Assembly (NCBI GenBank): GCA_035268685.1
Contig: DATFKK010000066.1
Coordinates: 1 to 40,464 of the forward strand
Length of the DNA stretch: 40,464 bases
Direction: 5' to 3'
From: Candidatus Krumholzibacteriia bacterium
GTDB lineage: Bacteria; Krumholzibacteriota; Krumholzibacteriia; JAJRXK01
Position numbers and translations under genes: made by a program. The notes under the pieces are model-generated. The model searched no databases, had not been told where the DNA came from, and saw nothing but the letters and a program-made list of their open reading frames with translations. Below are positions 15,553 to 24,201 of the stretch, piece by piece; positions within the stretch are counted from its first letter, which is position 1, and the number at the start of each line of letters is the position of its first letter.

Positions 15553-17004
15553 CTACTCGACGCGCATGAAGACGTGGTAGCCCCGATCGGTGGCGATCGG
15601 CTCCGTGAACTCTCCGACCGACAGCTTCCGCACGGGCTCGCGGAAGGCCTCCTGGATCGACCCGACCTCGATGAAGCCGACGTCGACCCCTGCGGTCTCG
15701 GCGATCTCGGACTCCTGGTGCGCGAGAACGTAGAAGTCCTCGCCGCGACGCAGGCGGACGATCAGCTCGCGCGCGCGCTCCTCGGTGCCGACCATGAGTT
15801 GCAGGAGATGGACCTTACCGGCGGCACGAGCGGCCTCCGAACGTTCCGCGCGCGTGCGCAGGGACTCGATCACCTCGGCGATCCGCTGCTTCTCCTGGGG
15901 ATCCCGGACCCGCGCGCGGTAGGCCGAGTAGTGCCGGATGGCATCCTCGAAGGCATAGCGCGCTCCCGCGATCCGCCCCAGGTGGAGATGCGGCGAGGCC
16001 TGGCGCCGATCGAGCTGGACGGCCAGACGAAGATGCTGCTCGGCCTCGGTCACGGCGAACCGGTTCAACAGCAGGACGGCCAGGTTGGTGTGCGCGAGCG
16101 CCGACTCGGGGTCGAGGTCGAGGGCCCTTCGGTAGGCCTCCTCGGCCTCTTCCAGCCGCTCGCTCTGCGCCAGGACGTTGCCCAGGTTGTAGTGCAGGTC
16201 GGGGTCGTCGGGGGCGAACTCGATCGCGCGGCGGAAGGCCTGGATCGATTTGGCGCGCTCGCCGCGGAGGGAATGGATCGTCGCCAACCCTCCCCAGGCA
16301 TCGGCGTTGGCTTCCACGGCGTTCGATGCACGGAAGGCCTGCACCGCGTCGTCCTGCCGCCCGGCCCCCAGGTGGGCCTTTCCGATCAGTGCCTGGCACA
16401 TCGAGGCGTCGGCCCCCCTCGACTCGGCATCCCGGAACGACCGCAGCGCCTCGTCGAACTGCCCGCGGCTCAGCAACACGCGGCCCACGTCGACCCGGTA
16501 GTCGGGCCGGTCGGGCTCGATGCGGATCAACTCGCGCAGCAGACCCACCGCCTCGGCCCAGCGACCCAGGTCGAGAGCCATGGTGGCCATGGTGCGGAGC
16601 ACCTCGGCGTCCTCCGGCGAGCGCTCCAGGGATTCGCGCAAGCTCTCCATCGCACCGTCGGCATCCCCCAGCGCGGCGCGGATCTGGGCCCGCATGAAGA
16701 AGGGATCGAGCGCATCGTCGGCGAGTTCCACGGAGCGCTCCGACGCATCGAGCGCCGCGTCGGCATTGCCCGACTGCAACTCGACCCACGCGATCCTCAG
16801 CCACAGACCCCAGTCGTCACCGTGCTGGGCGGAGAGCTCGCGGTACGCTTCGCGCGCCGCCTCGATCCGCCCCTCACGCAGCAGCTGATCCGCCTCGCTC
16901 GCCCACGGACGGTCCCGATCGAGCACCATGTCCGGAGACTGGGCCACGCCGAGAGCCGGCAGCAGCAGGAGGACCAGGACCGTCGATCGTACGACGGTAT
17001 GCAT
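15553..17004 (-). CDS. Exported TPR protein with C-terminal parvulin (PpiC) domain
   Basis: 483 residues from the ATG at 17004; an in-frame ATG at 17034 would add ten. A signal peptide (VLVLLLLPALGVAQ) is followed by about nine TPR units up to about residue 380, then a peptidyl-prolyl isomerase domain of the parvulin type: VHLLQLMVG, ARELIVRLRRGEDFYVLA, VGFIEVGSIQEAF, LSVGEFTEPI and the C-terminal GYHVFMRV. The isomerase would help fold or present exported proteins and the TPRs would bind them. The location is periplasmic or envelope. This fusion order (TPR then parvulin) is unusual. It is divergent from the receiver gene at 17068, with only a short gap. Confidence 0.85.
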   Translation of the reverse strand: MHTVVRSTVLVLLLLPALGVAQSPDMVLDRDRPWASEADQLLREGRIEAAREAYRELSAQHGDDWGLWLRIAWVELQSGNADAALDASERSVELADDALDPFFMRAQIRAALGDADGAMESLRESLERSPEDAEVLRTMATMALDLGRWAEAVGLLRELIRIEPDRPDYRVDVGRVLLSRGQFDEALRSFRDAESRGADASMCQALIGKAHLGAGRQDDAVQAFRASNAVEANADAWGGLATIHSLRGERAKSIQAFRRAIEFAPDDPDLHYNLGNVLAQSERLEEAEEAYRRALDLDPESALAHTNLAVLLLNRFAVTEAEQHLRLAVQLDRRQASPHLHLGRIAGARYAFEDAIRHYSAYRARVRDPQEKQRIAEVIESLRTRAERSEAARAAGKVHLLQLMVGTEERARELIVRLRRGEDFYVLAHQESEIAETAGVDVGFIEVGSIQEAFREPVRKLSVGEFTEPIATDRGYHVFMRVE

Positions 17005-17067
17005 CTTGCGAAACTCGTTGAAGTTCGTCGTCATCGCACTCGCATTCGCGCGAACCGGGAGTCGCCC

Positions 17068-17463
17068 ATGGACACCGTGCACGATCGTCCCCTCGTACTC
17101 GTCGTGGAGGACGACCCCGACCTCCGGCGTATCCTCTGCCTGCAGCTGGCCAAGATCGGCTACGCCACCGTCGAGGCCGAGAACGGACGCGTCGGCTTCG
17201 ATCGAGCGAAGAACGCCGCTCCCGACCTGATCCTGCTCGACCTCATGATGCCCGAGCTCGACGGTTTCCAGGTCCTGAAACGCATCAAGAGCCTGGACTC
17301 ACTGACCGAGATCCCCGTGCTGATCCTGACGGCCAGCCACGACGATCACCATCGGCGCAAGAGCGTCTCGCACATGGCCAACGGCTTCATGACCAAGCCG
17401 TACACGTTGGACCAGCTGCGCGAAGAGATCGGTCGTCTGCTCGCTCCGGCCGAGAAGGCCTGA
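17068..17463 (+). CDS. Stand-alone response-regulator receiver protein
   Basis: 131 residues consisting only of a receiver domain. The acidic pair is Asp15-Asp16 in VVEDDPDLRR, the phospho-acceptor is Asp58 in LLDLMMPELDG, Thr88 is in LILTAS, and Lys110-Pro111 is in FMTKPY; all catalytic residues are present. With no output domain it probably works by protein contact, as CheY-like or DivK-like proteins do. The start has GGGAG upstream. It is one of two plus-strand genes, divergent from the TPR-parvulin gene and convergent with the TPR gene that ends the dcw cluster. No histidine kinase is nearby. Confidence 0.93.
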   Translation: MDTVHDRPLVLVVEDDPDLRRILCLQLAKIGYATVEAENGRVGFDRAKNAAPDLILLDLMMPELDGFQVLKRIKSLDSLTEIPVLILTASHDDHHRRKSVSHMANGFMTKPYTLDQLREEIGRLLAPAEKA

Positions 17464-17517
17464 CCGAGCTCGATCGCCTGGATCCAACACCTGACGGCAC
17501 CGGACGTTCCCGCCGGG

Positions 17518-19164
17518 CTACGCGTCGGCCGGTCCGTCCGCCCACGAGGGCCACACCGGAATCGGGCCCAGCCAGCGCCGGGGATCCTGCAACCTCCACT
17601 GCAGATGGAGCTCCGTCAACGGCGCCCAACGGTCCCAGAGTGCATCGGCGGCGGCGGAATCGCCGAGCTGGCGGTGGGAGAAGAGCAGCTCGAGAGCCGT
17701 CTCCGCGGTGGTTTCGGCCGTCGCTCCGGCCTCGAGTGCCTCCACGGCGGCGCGCGTGTCTCCCCGGCTCCGGAGCAGCCGACCGGTCAGTGCCGCCGAC
17801 CCCGGCACGTGACTCCCCATGGCCTCGATGTTGGCCAGACGGCGTAGAGCGACCTCGTGGTCGCCCCGCTCGGCGTGTGCCCGTGCGAGCTCCCAGAGGA
17901 CCCCGGGATGCCGCGGATGGTCCGCGGTCGCGGCTTCGAGCACGTCGACGGCACGGGCGGGATCGCCCTGCGTCCGGAGGAGCCGCGCCCTGGCCAGTGC
18001 CGGCCCCGGCGAGGAACCGCCGGACGGACAGGCCTCGAGGGCACGGCGGGCGAGGTCGGGGTGTCCCGACGCCAGGCCCCAGGCGGCGGCGTCGAGGAGC
18101 AGCGGCACGGCGTCCGTGATCGCGACCAGCTCGCCGTACTGGCGCGTGGCCGCGAGCCCGTCGCCGGTGAGCGCGGTGAGTGCGGCGCGGAGGAAGCTGG
18201 CCTCGACCCCGGGCCGCTCGGATTCCCACACCGTCTCGAGACGGCGCCGGGCCTCGACGAGCTCCCCCGCGCGGAGCTCGCAGAGCGCGGCTCCGTAGCG
18301 AGCGGGCGATGGCGCGTGTCCCAGGTCGTGGGCCCGGGAGAAGTGCTCGGCGGCGCGCCGCACCTGCGATCGACGCAGATCCACGATCCCGGCGAGCACC
18401 CTCGCGTCCGCGAAGTCCGGGTTGCGCTCCAGAGCGGCATCGAGGTGGGCACCGGCCCCGTCCGAGTCCCCCTGCGCCGCCATGCAGGCGGCCATGCGCA
18501 GCCGGAGGTCCGGGTAGTGCGGGGTCTGCTCCAGAAGGGGCTCCAGCAGTTCCTGCGCCTGGGCCCAGAGGCCCTCGTGGAGGAGCGACTCGGCCCGCTC
18601 GACCCGTTGGCGCCGCTCGACCTGGCGCGCCCGATGCGCGCGCAGACCTTCCAGGGCCGTATCGGGTTCGTCGAAGAGACCGGTCAGGGGACTTCCCTGC
18701 TGGCTGGCCCGCTCCCGCCAGTCGCTGGCCAGCTCGCGAGCCATGGCCGCCTGCCCTCGACGCCCGAGTGCGATGACCCGCACGAGCGCCGCGTCGACCA
18801 GGCCGTCGTTGATCTCCAACGCACGCCGGGCGGCTTCCGCGGCCGCTACGTCGTCCTCGAGTTCGAGCAACGCCACGCTGCGCTGCAGGTGGAGGTCGGG
18901 ATACGCGGGATGGTCGCGCAGGGCGGCGTCGACGTGCTCGAGCGCGCGGCCCGGTTTGCCTTCCTCCAGGCACGTCCGTCCGAGGCGCGCGTGCGCCTCA
19001 CCGCGGTAGAAGCGCGCGAGCGTGACGTCGGGATCGGCGTCGTCTCCGCCGACGACGGCCTCGTCGAAGCAACGGATGGCCTCCACCAGTCGCCCGGCAT
19101 TGAAGTGATCGATGCCCACTCCGTACCGATCCCGCGCCCGGCTGCCGAAGAGCCGCCGAAGCAT
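17518..19164 (-). CDS. TPR protein at the end of the dcw operon
   Basis: 548 residues with many degenerate TPR units (for example GVGIDHFNAGRLVEAIRCFDEAV, YGAALCELRAGELVEARRRL and LWELARAHAERGDHEVALRRL). There is no signal peptide or membrane span, so it is probably cytoplasmic. It is rich in Ala, Arg and Leu. It begins 3 bp after the ftsZ stop, so it is almost certainly translated from the dcw transcript. The position suggests a division- or envelope-related scaffold, but there is no direct evidence for a role. The C-terminal region (WAPLTELHLQWRL, PRRWLGPIPVWPSW) is aromatic and not TPR-like. Confidence 0.8.
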   Translation of the reverse strand: MLRRLFGSRARDRYGVGIDHFNAGRLVEAIRCFDEAVVGGDDADPDVTLARFYRGEAHARLGRTCLEEGKPGRALEHVDAALRDHPAYPDLHLQRSVALLELEDDVAAAEAARRALEINDGLVDAALVRVIALGRRGQAAMARELASDWRERASQQGSPLTGLFDEPDTALEGLRAHRARQVERRQRVERAESLLHEGLWAQAQELLEPLLEQTPHYPDLRLRMAACMAAQGDSDGAGAHLDAALERNPDFADARVLAGIVDLRRSQVRRAAEHFSRAHDLGHAPSPARYGAALCELRAGELVEARRRLETVWESERPGVEASFLRAALTALTGDGLAATRQYGELVAITDAVPLLLDAAAWGLASGHPDLARRALEACPSGGSSPGPALARARLLRTQGDPARAVDVLEAATADHPRHPGVLWELARAHAERGDHEVALRRLANIEAMGSHVPGSAALTGRLLRSRGDTRAAVEALEAGATAETTAETALELLFSHRQLGDSAAADALWDRWAPLTELHLQWRLQDPRRWLGPIPVWPSWADGPADA

Positions 19165-19167
19165 GGA

Positions 19168-20628
19168 TCAGTCACGCAGACGGCGGAGGAAAGTCGGCAG
19201 ATCGAGATCGTCGCGGTTCGGCAGTCGCCCGCCCTGACCCTCGCTCTCGCCCTCTCCGTTCGATCCGCCTTCGGTGCTCCGGCGGGACTGTCCCCGATCG
19301 CCGAAGGCGCGTGGTGCCGGGGTCTCGGAGGGATCCAGCAGGCGGCGGATACCCTCCTCGCGACGAGCCCTCTCGGCATCGGCGGCGTCTCGGCGGGTCT
19401 CCCCCTTCGGTTCCGGGGTATCTCCGTCGGCGGCTTCCATGGCCCGCAACGGTGTACGATCGGGTTCGGAGCGCGGTGCGTCGACGGGTGTCGGCTCGGG
19501 CGATTCGGCGAAGGTCTCTTCCCGCGGGGCTGGCCGCGGGGCCGGCCGAGGCTCCCGACGGGGGCTCGCACCGAAGGACGCCGCGGCCGCTCGGGGTTCG
19601 GAGTCTTCCCGTCGCGCGGTGGCGCCGCGGGTCGAACGCTCGGCGGTGATGCCGCGCGGCTGCTCGGCCATGTTGCCGAAACCGGTGGCGATGACGGTGA
19701 CGCGCAGGTCGTCCTCGGCGTCGCCGTCGATCACCGCACCAAAGATCATGTTCGCGTCGGCACCGACGGCCTCCTGCACGATGTTCGTGACCTCACTCAC
19801 CTCGTGCAGGCTCATGTCGTGCCCGCCGGTGATGTTCACCAGCACGCCCTGCGCTCCGCGGACGTCGACGTCCTCGAGCAGAGGACTGCTGATGGCCGCA
19901 CTCGCGGCCTCCACCGCTCTGCTCTCGCCCCGCGCGTGGCCACTGCCCATGATCGCGTCGCCCATGCCCGCCATGATGCTGCGGACGTCGGCGAAGTCGA
20001 GGTTCACCAGCCCCGGCACTGTGATCAGGTCACTGATGCCCTTCGTGGCCTGATACAGGACGTTGTCGGCGACACGGAAGGCTTCGAGCAGGGGTGTTCC
20101 CGCCGGGACCACCTTCAGCAGGCGGTCGTTGGGGATCACGATGATCGTGTCGACCTCTTCGCGCAGTTCCTCGAGCCCGTCCGTCGCCTGCCCCCCGCGC
20201 TTGCGGCCCTCGAAGGTGAAGGGCAGGGTGACGATGCCCACCACCAGCGCGCCCAGCTCACGAGCCACGCGCGCGACCGACGGAGCGGCACCGGTTCCGG
20301 TGCCTCCGCCCATGCCGGCCGTGACGAAGACCATGTCCGAGCCGTTGAGGGCCTCGGCGACCTGCGAGGAGTCCTCCTCCATGGCCCGCGAGCCCACGCG
20401 GGGGTCGCCACCACTCCCGAGGCCACGCGTGACCTGCGTCCCGATCTGGATGCGCGTGGTCGCCGCGCTCTCCTGAAGGGCCTGGGCATCGGTGTTGACC
20501 GCGATGAACTCGACCCCGGTCAGTCCCGAGTCGACCATGCCGTTCACGGCGTTGCCACCCGCGCCGCCGACGCCGGCGACCCGGATCCGGGCCTGCCCGG
20601 AGAATTCCTCTTCGAACTGCAGCTTCAT
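19168..20628 (-). CDS. ftsZ: Cell division protein FtsZ
   Basis: Tubulin-like GTPase that forms the Z-ring. The GTP-binding signature GGGTGTG is at 107-113 within [14 protein letters not shown], and the T7 loop NLDFAD at 209-214 supplies the catalytic Asp residues (Asp211 and Asp214). The globular part ends near residue 320. A linker of about 150 residues, very rich in Arg, Glu and Pro, follows, and then the conserved C-terminal peptide [11 protein letters not shown] that binds FtsA and other tethers. At 486 residues it is about 100 longer than E. coli FtsZ because of the linker. It lies 51 bp after ftsA and 3 bp before the TPR gene. Confidence 0.98.
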   Translation of the reverse strand: MKLQFEEEFSGQARIRVAGVGGAGGNAVNGMVDSGLTGVEFIAVNTDAQALQESAATTRIQIGTQVTRGLGSGGDPRVGSRAMEEDSSQVAEALNGSDMVFVTAGMGGGTGTGAAPSVARVARELGALVVGIVTLPFTFEGRKRGGQATDGLEELREEVDTIIVIPNDRLLKVVPAGTPLLEAFRVADNVLYQATKGISDLITVPGLVNLDFADVRSIMAGMGDAIMGSGHARGESRAVEAASAAISSPLLEDVDVRGAQGVLVNITGGHDMSLHEVSEVTNIVQEAVGADANMIFGAVIDGDAEDDLRVTVIATGFGNMAEQPRGITAERSTRGATARREDSEPRAAAASFGASPRREPRPAPRPAPREETFAESPEPTPVDAPRSEPDRTPLRAMEAADGDTPEPKGETRRDAADAERARREEGIRRLLDPSETPAPRAFGDRGQSRRSTEGGSNGEGESEGQGGRLPNRDDLDLPTFLRRLRD

Positions 20629-20679
20629 GTGAGCTCCTTCGTCCTCGGGCGATGACGCGTCCGGATGCGTGGGGATGCT

Positions 20680-21882
20680 TCAGACGAGATGACTGATCCA
20701 CCCCTGGACGGCGCCCCAGAAGCCGCCGGATCCGGACGTCTCGACCGTCTCACGCCGGGGGCCTCCCGCCGCCACGAATCGGGCGGCGCCGAAGGCCTGG
20801 GCCCAGCTGTCGGGCTCGACATCGGTGTCGTCGGGCGTGGACCGGCGGCACTCGGTGCGCGTGCCGAACACCTGTTCGGCCAGGGCGTCGGAGCCACGGA
20901 GTCGGGAGCCGCCCCCCGTGAGGACGATCCCGGATGCCAACGCCGGTCTCGTTATACCCCACTGGAGTCCCTGTGCAACAAGTTCCATGAGCTCCTGCTG
21001 GCGGGCCTCGCAGATCGCCGCGAGCCGCGCCACGACCTCGTCGGGCGGATTCGTACCGTCGTCCGCGGTCGAGCCGACCCCGACCGTACGCAGAGCCGTC
21101 CCCCAGCGCCGCTTGAGACGCTCCGCCATGCGCTCGTCGACCTCGAGACCCCACGCCACGTCGCGCGTCACGTGGTTGCCACCCACCGGCACCGCACCGC
21201 TCCGCCGCAGGCGGCCTCGGCAGTAGAGCGCGAAGTGGGTGGTCTCGGCCCCGATGTCGATGGCGAGACACCCTCCGTTCCGTTCGTCCTCACTGACGAG
21301 GTAATCGCCGCTGGCGCAAGCCGCGAAGACGTGACCCGCGATGTCGGCGTCCGCGCGTTCCACGGCCTGCTGCACGGATCCGAGACGTGATTGTTCCGCC
21401 GTGATCACGTGTGCCTCCAACGCGACCCGCGTGCCCACCATGCCCACCGGGTTCTCGATGCCGGTCCGATCGTCGACGGCGTAACCCACCGGCAGGCAGT
21501 GCAGGATCATGCGGTCGAAGGGGACGTCCATCGAACGTACCTGCTCGAGCAGCGAATGGAGATGCTGGGAACGGACCTTCGCGCCCGTCGACCCCAGGGC
21601 CACCGATCCCCGGCTGTCGAGACTGTGCACGTGCTCCCCGCCCACGGTCAGGTGCACGGGCTGGGGATCCACGTCGGCGCGCGTCCACACCTCGTGCAAC
21701 AACTCGCGCACGGCGGTCGCCGTGGCGGGCAGGTCGACGACCTCTCCACGGCGCGTGCCCATCGCGGGACGGGACGCCCACCCCATCGGCGTGACCTCGC
21801 CGGAGACGTCGGCGACCACGGCACGGAAGCGCGAGGCTCCGAGGTCGAGCGTCGTGACGGTGTCGGGGTCGGATTCGTACAT
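20680..21882 (-). CDS. ftsA: Cell division protein FtsA
   Basis: Actin-like ATPase that tethers FtsZ to the membrane and recruits later division proteins. It has 400 residues from the ATG at 21882. The phosphate-1 motif is TLDLGASRFRAVVAD (11-25), the phosphate-2 motif is AIDIGAETTHFALY (about 207-220), the family motif GGNHVTRDVAWGL follows, and the adenosine motif is VLTGGGSRLRG (about 320-330). The end (GGFWGAVQGWISHLV) is an amphipathic membrane-targeting helix. It starts 4 bp after the ftsQ stop. Confidence 0.96.
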   Translation of the reverse strand: MYESDPDTVTTLDLGASRFRAVVADVSGEVTPMGWASRPAMGTRRGEVVDLPATATAVRELLHEVWTRADVDPQPVHLTVGGEHVHSLDSRGSVALGSTGAKVRSQHLHSLLEQVRSMDVPFDRMILHCLPVGYAVDDRTGIENPVGMVGTRVALEAHVITAEQSRLGSVQQAVERADADIAGHVFAACASGDYLVSEDERNGGCLAIDIGAETTHFALYCRGRLRRSGAVPVGGNHVTRDVAWGLEVDERMAERLKRRWGTALRTVGVGSTADDGTNPPDEVVARLAAICEARQQELMELVAQGLQWGITRPALASGIVLTGGGSRLRGSDALAEQVFGTRTECRRSTPDDTDVEPDSWAQAFGAARFVAAGGPRRETVETSGSGGFWGAVQGWISHLV

Positions 21883-21886
21883 GCGC

Positions 21887-22759
21887 TCAACCTCCGGCGG
21901 GAGGGTCGTCCCGGCTTCGATCGGCCGCGGGGCGGTCCGCGGCGCGGGTGAGAACGGCCTGGCGCTCGAAGCGCAGGTCCAGACGATCGCCGGGCGAGGG
22001 GTCGAGATGGTCCCAGGCAACGGCGGCCACGCGCAGTTGCTCGGCCGTACCCTGCGGGCCCAACCAGACCTCGATGGCGTCGTTCGTGCGCAGTGCGATG
22101 CCGTCCCGCGGCCCCAGGGCGATGCTCGCGAGTCCGGCGTCGAAGGGCCAGCCGCCCTCGCGCACGGCGGACAGGAGACGACCGAGGCGCTGACGCGCGG
22201 CGTCGCGCACGACACCGTTCGCGCCGACCAATCCCTCGACCCGCGGCATTCCGTGAACGATCACCGACGAAGGGAGTGGCGCCACCCGGCCTTCGGCATC
22301 CACACCCCATCGCGCCCCGTCGACATCGGTCCAGGCCACGGGCGAGGACTCCTCGACGCGCAGCGTGATGCCGGCCGGCAGACGGCGCACGACGTCGACC
22401 ACGCGGACCCAGGCCAGGGCTTCCGCGTCGGCTCGCACGTCCTCGGCACCCGGATCGATCCATCGGCGGCCCTCGAGCTCGGCGGCGACGGCTTCGACGG
22501 CGTCCCGGTCCGCGATGGCCACACCAGTCACGTCGACCTCGAGCACCCGCTGATTCCACAGACCCAGGCCGAAGACGACGATCGACGTCACGAGGGCCAG
22601 ACGTGCGAGCCGCACCGTCCACCCGTCACGACGTCGGTGCTCGCGGCGCGCGCGCAACGGCGCACCATCGGTGCCGACGAGCTTCGTGCGCGGCTTCGCC
22701 CGCGCGTTGCGAAGACGATTGCGGTGCATCAGTCGATCCACGCGGTGAACACGGGTCAT
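21887..22759 (-). CDS. ftsQ: Cell division protein FtsQ
   Basis: Bitopic membrane protein linking cytoplasmic and periplasmic parts of the divisome (FtsQLB). It has 290 residues: a very basic N-terminal cytoplasmic tail of about 47 residues, one membrane span (LARLALVTSIVVFGLGLW), a POTRA-like domain (VLEVDVTGVAIADRDAV to VRVVDVVRRLPAGITLRVEE), then the FtsQ beta domain. The start ATG at 22759 overlaps the murC stop (ATGA). The family is weakly conserved, so identification rests on topology, the POTRA pattern and position between murC and ftsA. Confidence 0.9.
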   Translation of the reverse strand: MTRVHRVDRLMHRNRLRNARAKPRTKLVGTDGAPLRARREHRRRDGWTVRLARLALVTSIVVFGLGLWNQRVLEVDVTGVAIADRDAVEAVAAELEGRRWIDPGAEDVRADAEALAWVRVVDVVRRLPAGITLRVEESSPVAWTDVDGARWGVDAEGRVAPLPSSVIVHGMPRVEGLVGANGVVRDAARQRLGRLLSAVREGGWPFDAGLASIALGPRDGIALRTNDAIEVWLGPQGTAEQLRVAAVAWDHLDPSPGDRLDLRFERQAVLTRAADRPAADRSRDDPPAGG

Positions 22760-24201
22760 GCGTCCGTTCCTTCCGCTCGGTCCCGGCGCAGTCGCTGCAG
22801 GAGCGGGTCGGCGAGGCGTGCAATGTCCCCGGCTCCCTGCGTGAGCCACAGATCCCCGGGGCGCGCTTCCTCGCACGCCCAGTCACATGCGTCGTCCACG
22901 CCGACCAGGGAGCGTGTGCGCACGCCGTGATCGTCGCGCAGGCGCGAGGTGATGAGGTCGCTGTCCACACCGACGATCGGTGTTTCGCTCGCAGGGTAGA
23001 TCGGCAGCAGTCCCACGACGTCGGCCTGGGCGAGCACGTCGGCGAACTCGGCGTGGTGATCACGCGTGCGCGTGAAGCGATGCGGTTGGAACACCACGAC
23101 GAGACGCCGGTCGGGGAAGTTGGAACGCAGGGCGCGAAGGGTGACCGAGAGTTCGGTGGGATGGTGCCCGTAGTCGTCGACGACCAGGACGTCGTCGACC
23201 TCGCCCTTCATCTCGAGCCGACGTCCCACGCCGCGGAATCCTTCGAGGGCTCCGGCGATGCGATCGAAGTCCAGGCCCAGCTCCAGGCCGCAGGCCACGG
23301 CGCCCGCGGCGTTGAGTGCATTGTGCGCACCGAAGAGAGGTAACCGGCAGCTACCCATCTCCACTTCCTGGTGCCACAGGCGGATGGTCGTGCCCAGCGC
23401 GTCGGTGCCGGCCACCTGGACACGGACGTCGACGCCCTCGGCCGTCCCGTAGGTGATCGCCGGCCAACGGACCCGCGGCAAGAGGCGTGCGAGCTCGGGG
23501 TCGTCGGCACACGCGATGACCTTGCCGTAGAAGGGCACGCGATCCATGAAATCCACGAAGGCCTGACGGATCGCGTCCATGTCCTTGTAGTGGTCGAGGT
23601 GTTCGCGATCGACGTTGGTCACCACGGCGATCGTGGGTGACAGGCGCAGGAAGGTGCCGTCGCTCTCGTCGGCCTCGGCGACCAGGTAGTCTCCCTTGCC
23701 CAACGTGGCCGTACTCGCCAGCGCGAGCAGTCGGCCACCCACGATGACCGTGGGGTCGAGTCCGCCGCCGTGCAGCACCGTGGCCACCAGACTCGAAGTG
23801 GTGGTCTTGCCGTGCGAGCCGGCCACGGCCACCCCGTGCTTCAAACGCATGAGTTCGGCCAGCATCTCGGCGCGACGGATCACGGGAATGCCGCGCTCAC
23901 GTGCGGCGACGAGTTCCGGGTTGTTGCGAGGCACGGCCGAGCTGAAGACGACGACCTCGGCATCGCCCAGGTTCGCGGCGTCGTGACCCAGGTGCACCTC
24001 GGCCCCGAGGGTCTGCAATCGTTCCACGTTCGCCGATCGTGTGATGTCACTGCCCGACACGGAGAAGCCGAGTTGCAACAGGACCTCGGCGATCCCACTC
24101 ATCCCCACGCCGCCGATCGCCACGAAATGGATCCGCTCGACCAGGCGAAAGGGTCCGACCGCCGTCGTGTCGTCCTGTTGTCCACGTGCCTCCCAGTTCA
24201 T
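22756..24201 (-). CDS. murC: UDP-N-acetylmuramate--L-alanine ligase MurC
   Basis: ATP-dependent cytoplasmic ligase that adds the first residue, L-alanine, of the peptidoglycan stem peptide. It has 481 residues. The N-terminal Rossmann-like part is HFVAIGGVGMSGIAEVLL, the ATP loop GSHGKTTT is at 128-135, and the domain-3 motif DDYGHHPTE is present, with HRFTRT downstream. The start ATG at 24201 overlaps the murG stop. The ligase is not fused to ddl or murB, and neither gene is found between murC and ftsQ. Confidence 0.97.
   Translation of the reverse strand: MNWEARGQQDDTTAVGPFRLVERIHFVAIGGVGMSGIAEVLLQLGFSVSGSDITRSANVERLQTLGAEVHLGHDAANLGDAEVVVFSSAVPRNNPELVAARERGIPVIRRAEMLAELMRLKHGVAVAGSHGKTTTSSLVATVLHGGGLDPTVIVGGRLLALASTATLGKGDYLVAEADESDGTFLRLSPTIAVVTNVDREHLDHYKDMDAIRQAFVDFMDRVPFYGKVIACADDPELARLLPRVRWPAITYGTAEGVDVRVQVAGTDALGTTIRLWHQEVEMGSCRLPLFGAHNALNAAGAVACGLELGLDFDRIAGALEGFRGVGRRLEMKGEVDDVLVVDDYGHHPTELSVTLRALRSNFPDRRLVVVFQPHRFTRTRDHHAEFADVLAQADVVGLLPIYPASETPIVGVDSDLITSRLRDDHGVRTRSLVGVDDACDWACEEARPGDLWLTQGAGDIARLADPLLQRLRRDRAEGTDA

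Noticed and set aside
17464-17517. Terminator between the receiver gene and the TPR gene
   Set aside because: No convincing inverted repeat or T-tract is visible in this 54-bp convergent gap.
22740-22770. Hidden murB or ddl between murC and ftsQ
   Set aside because: The two genes overlap by 4 bp (ATGA), so there is no room. Both genes must be elsewhere.
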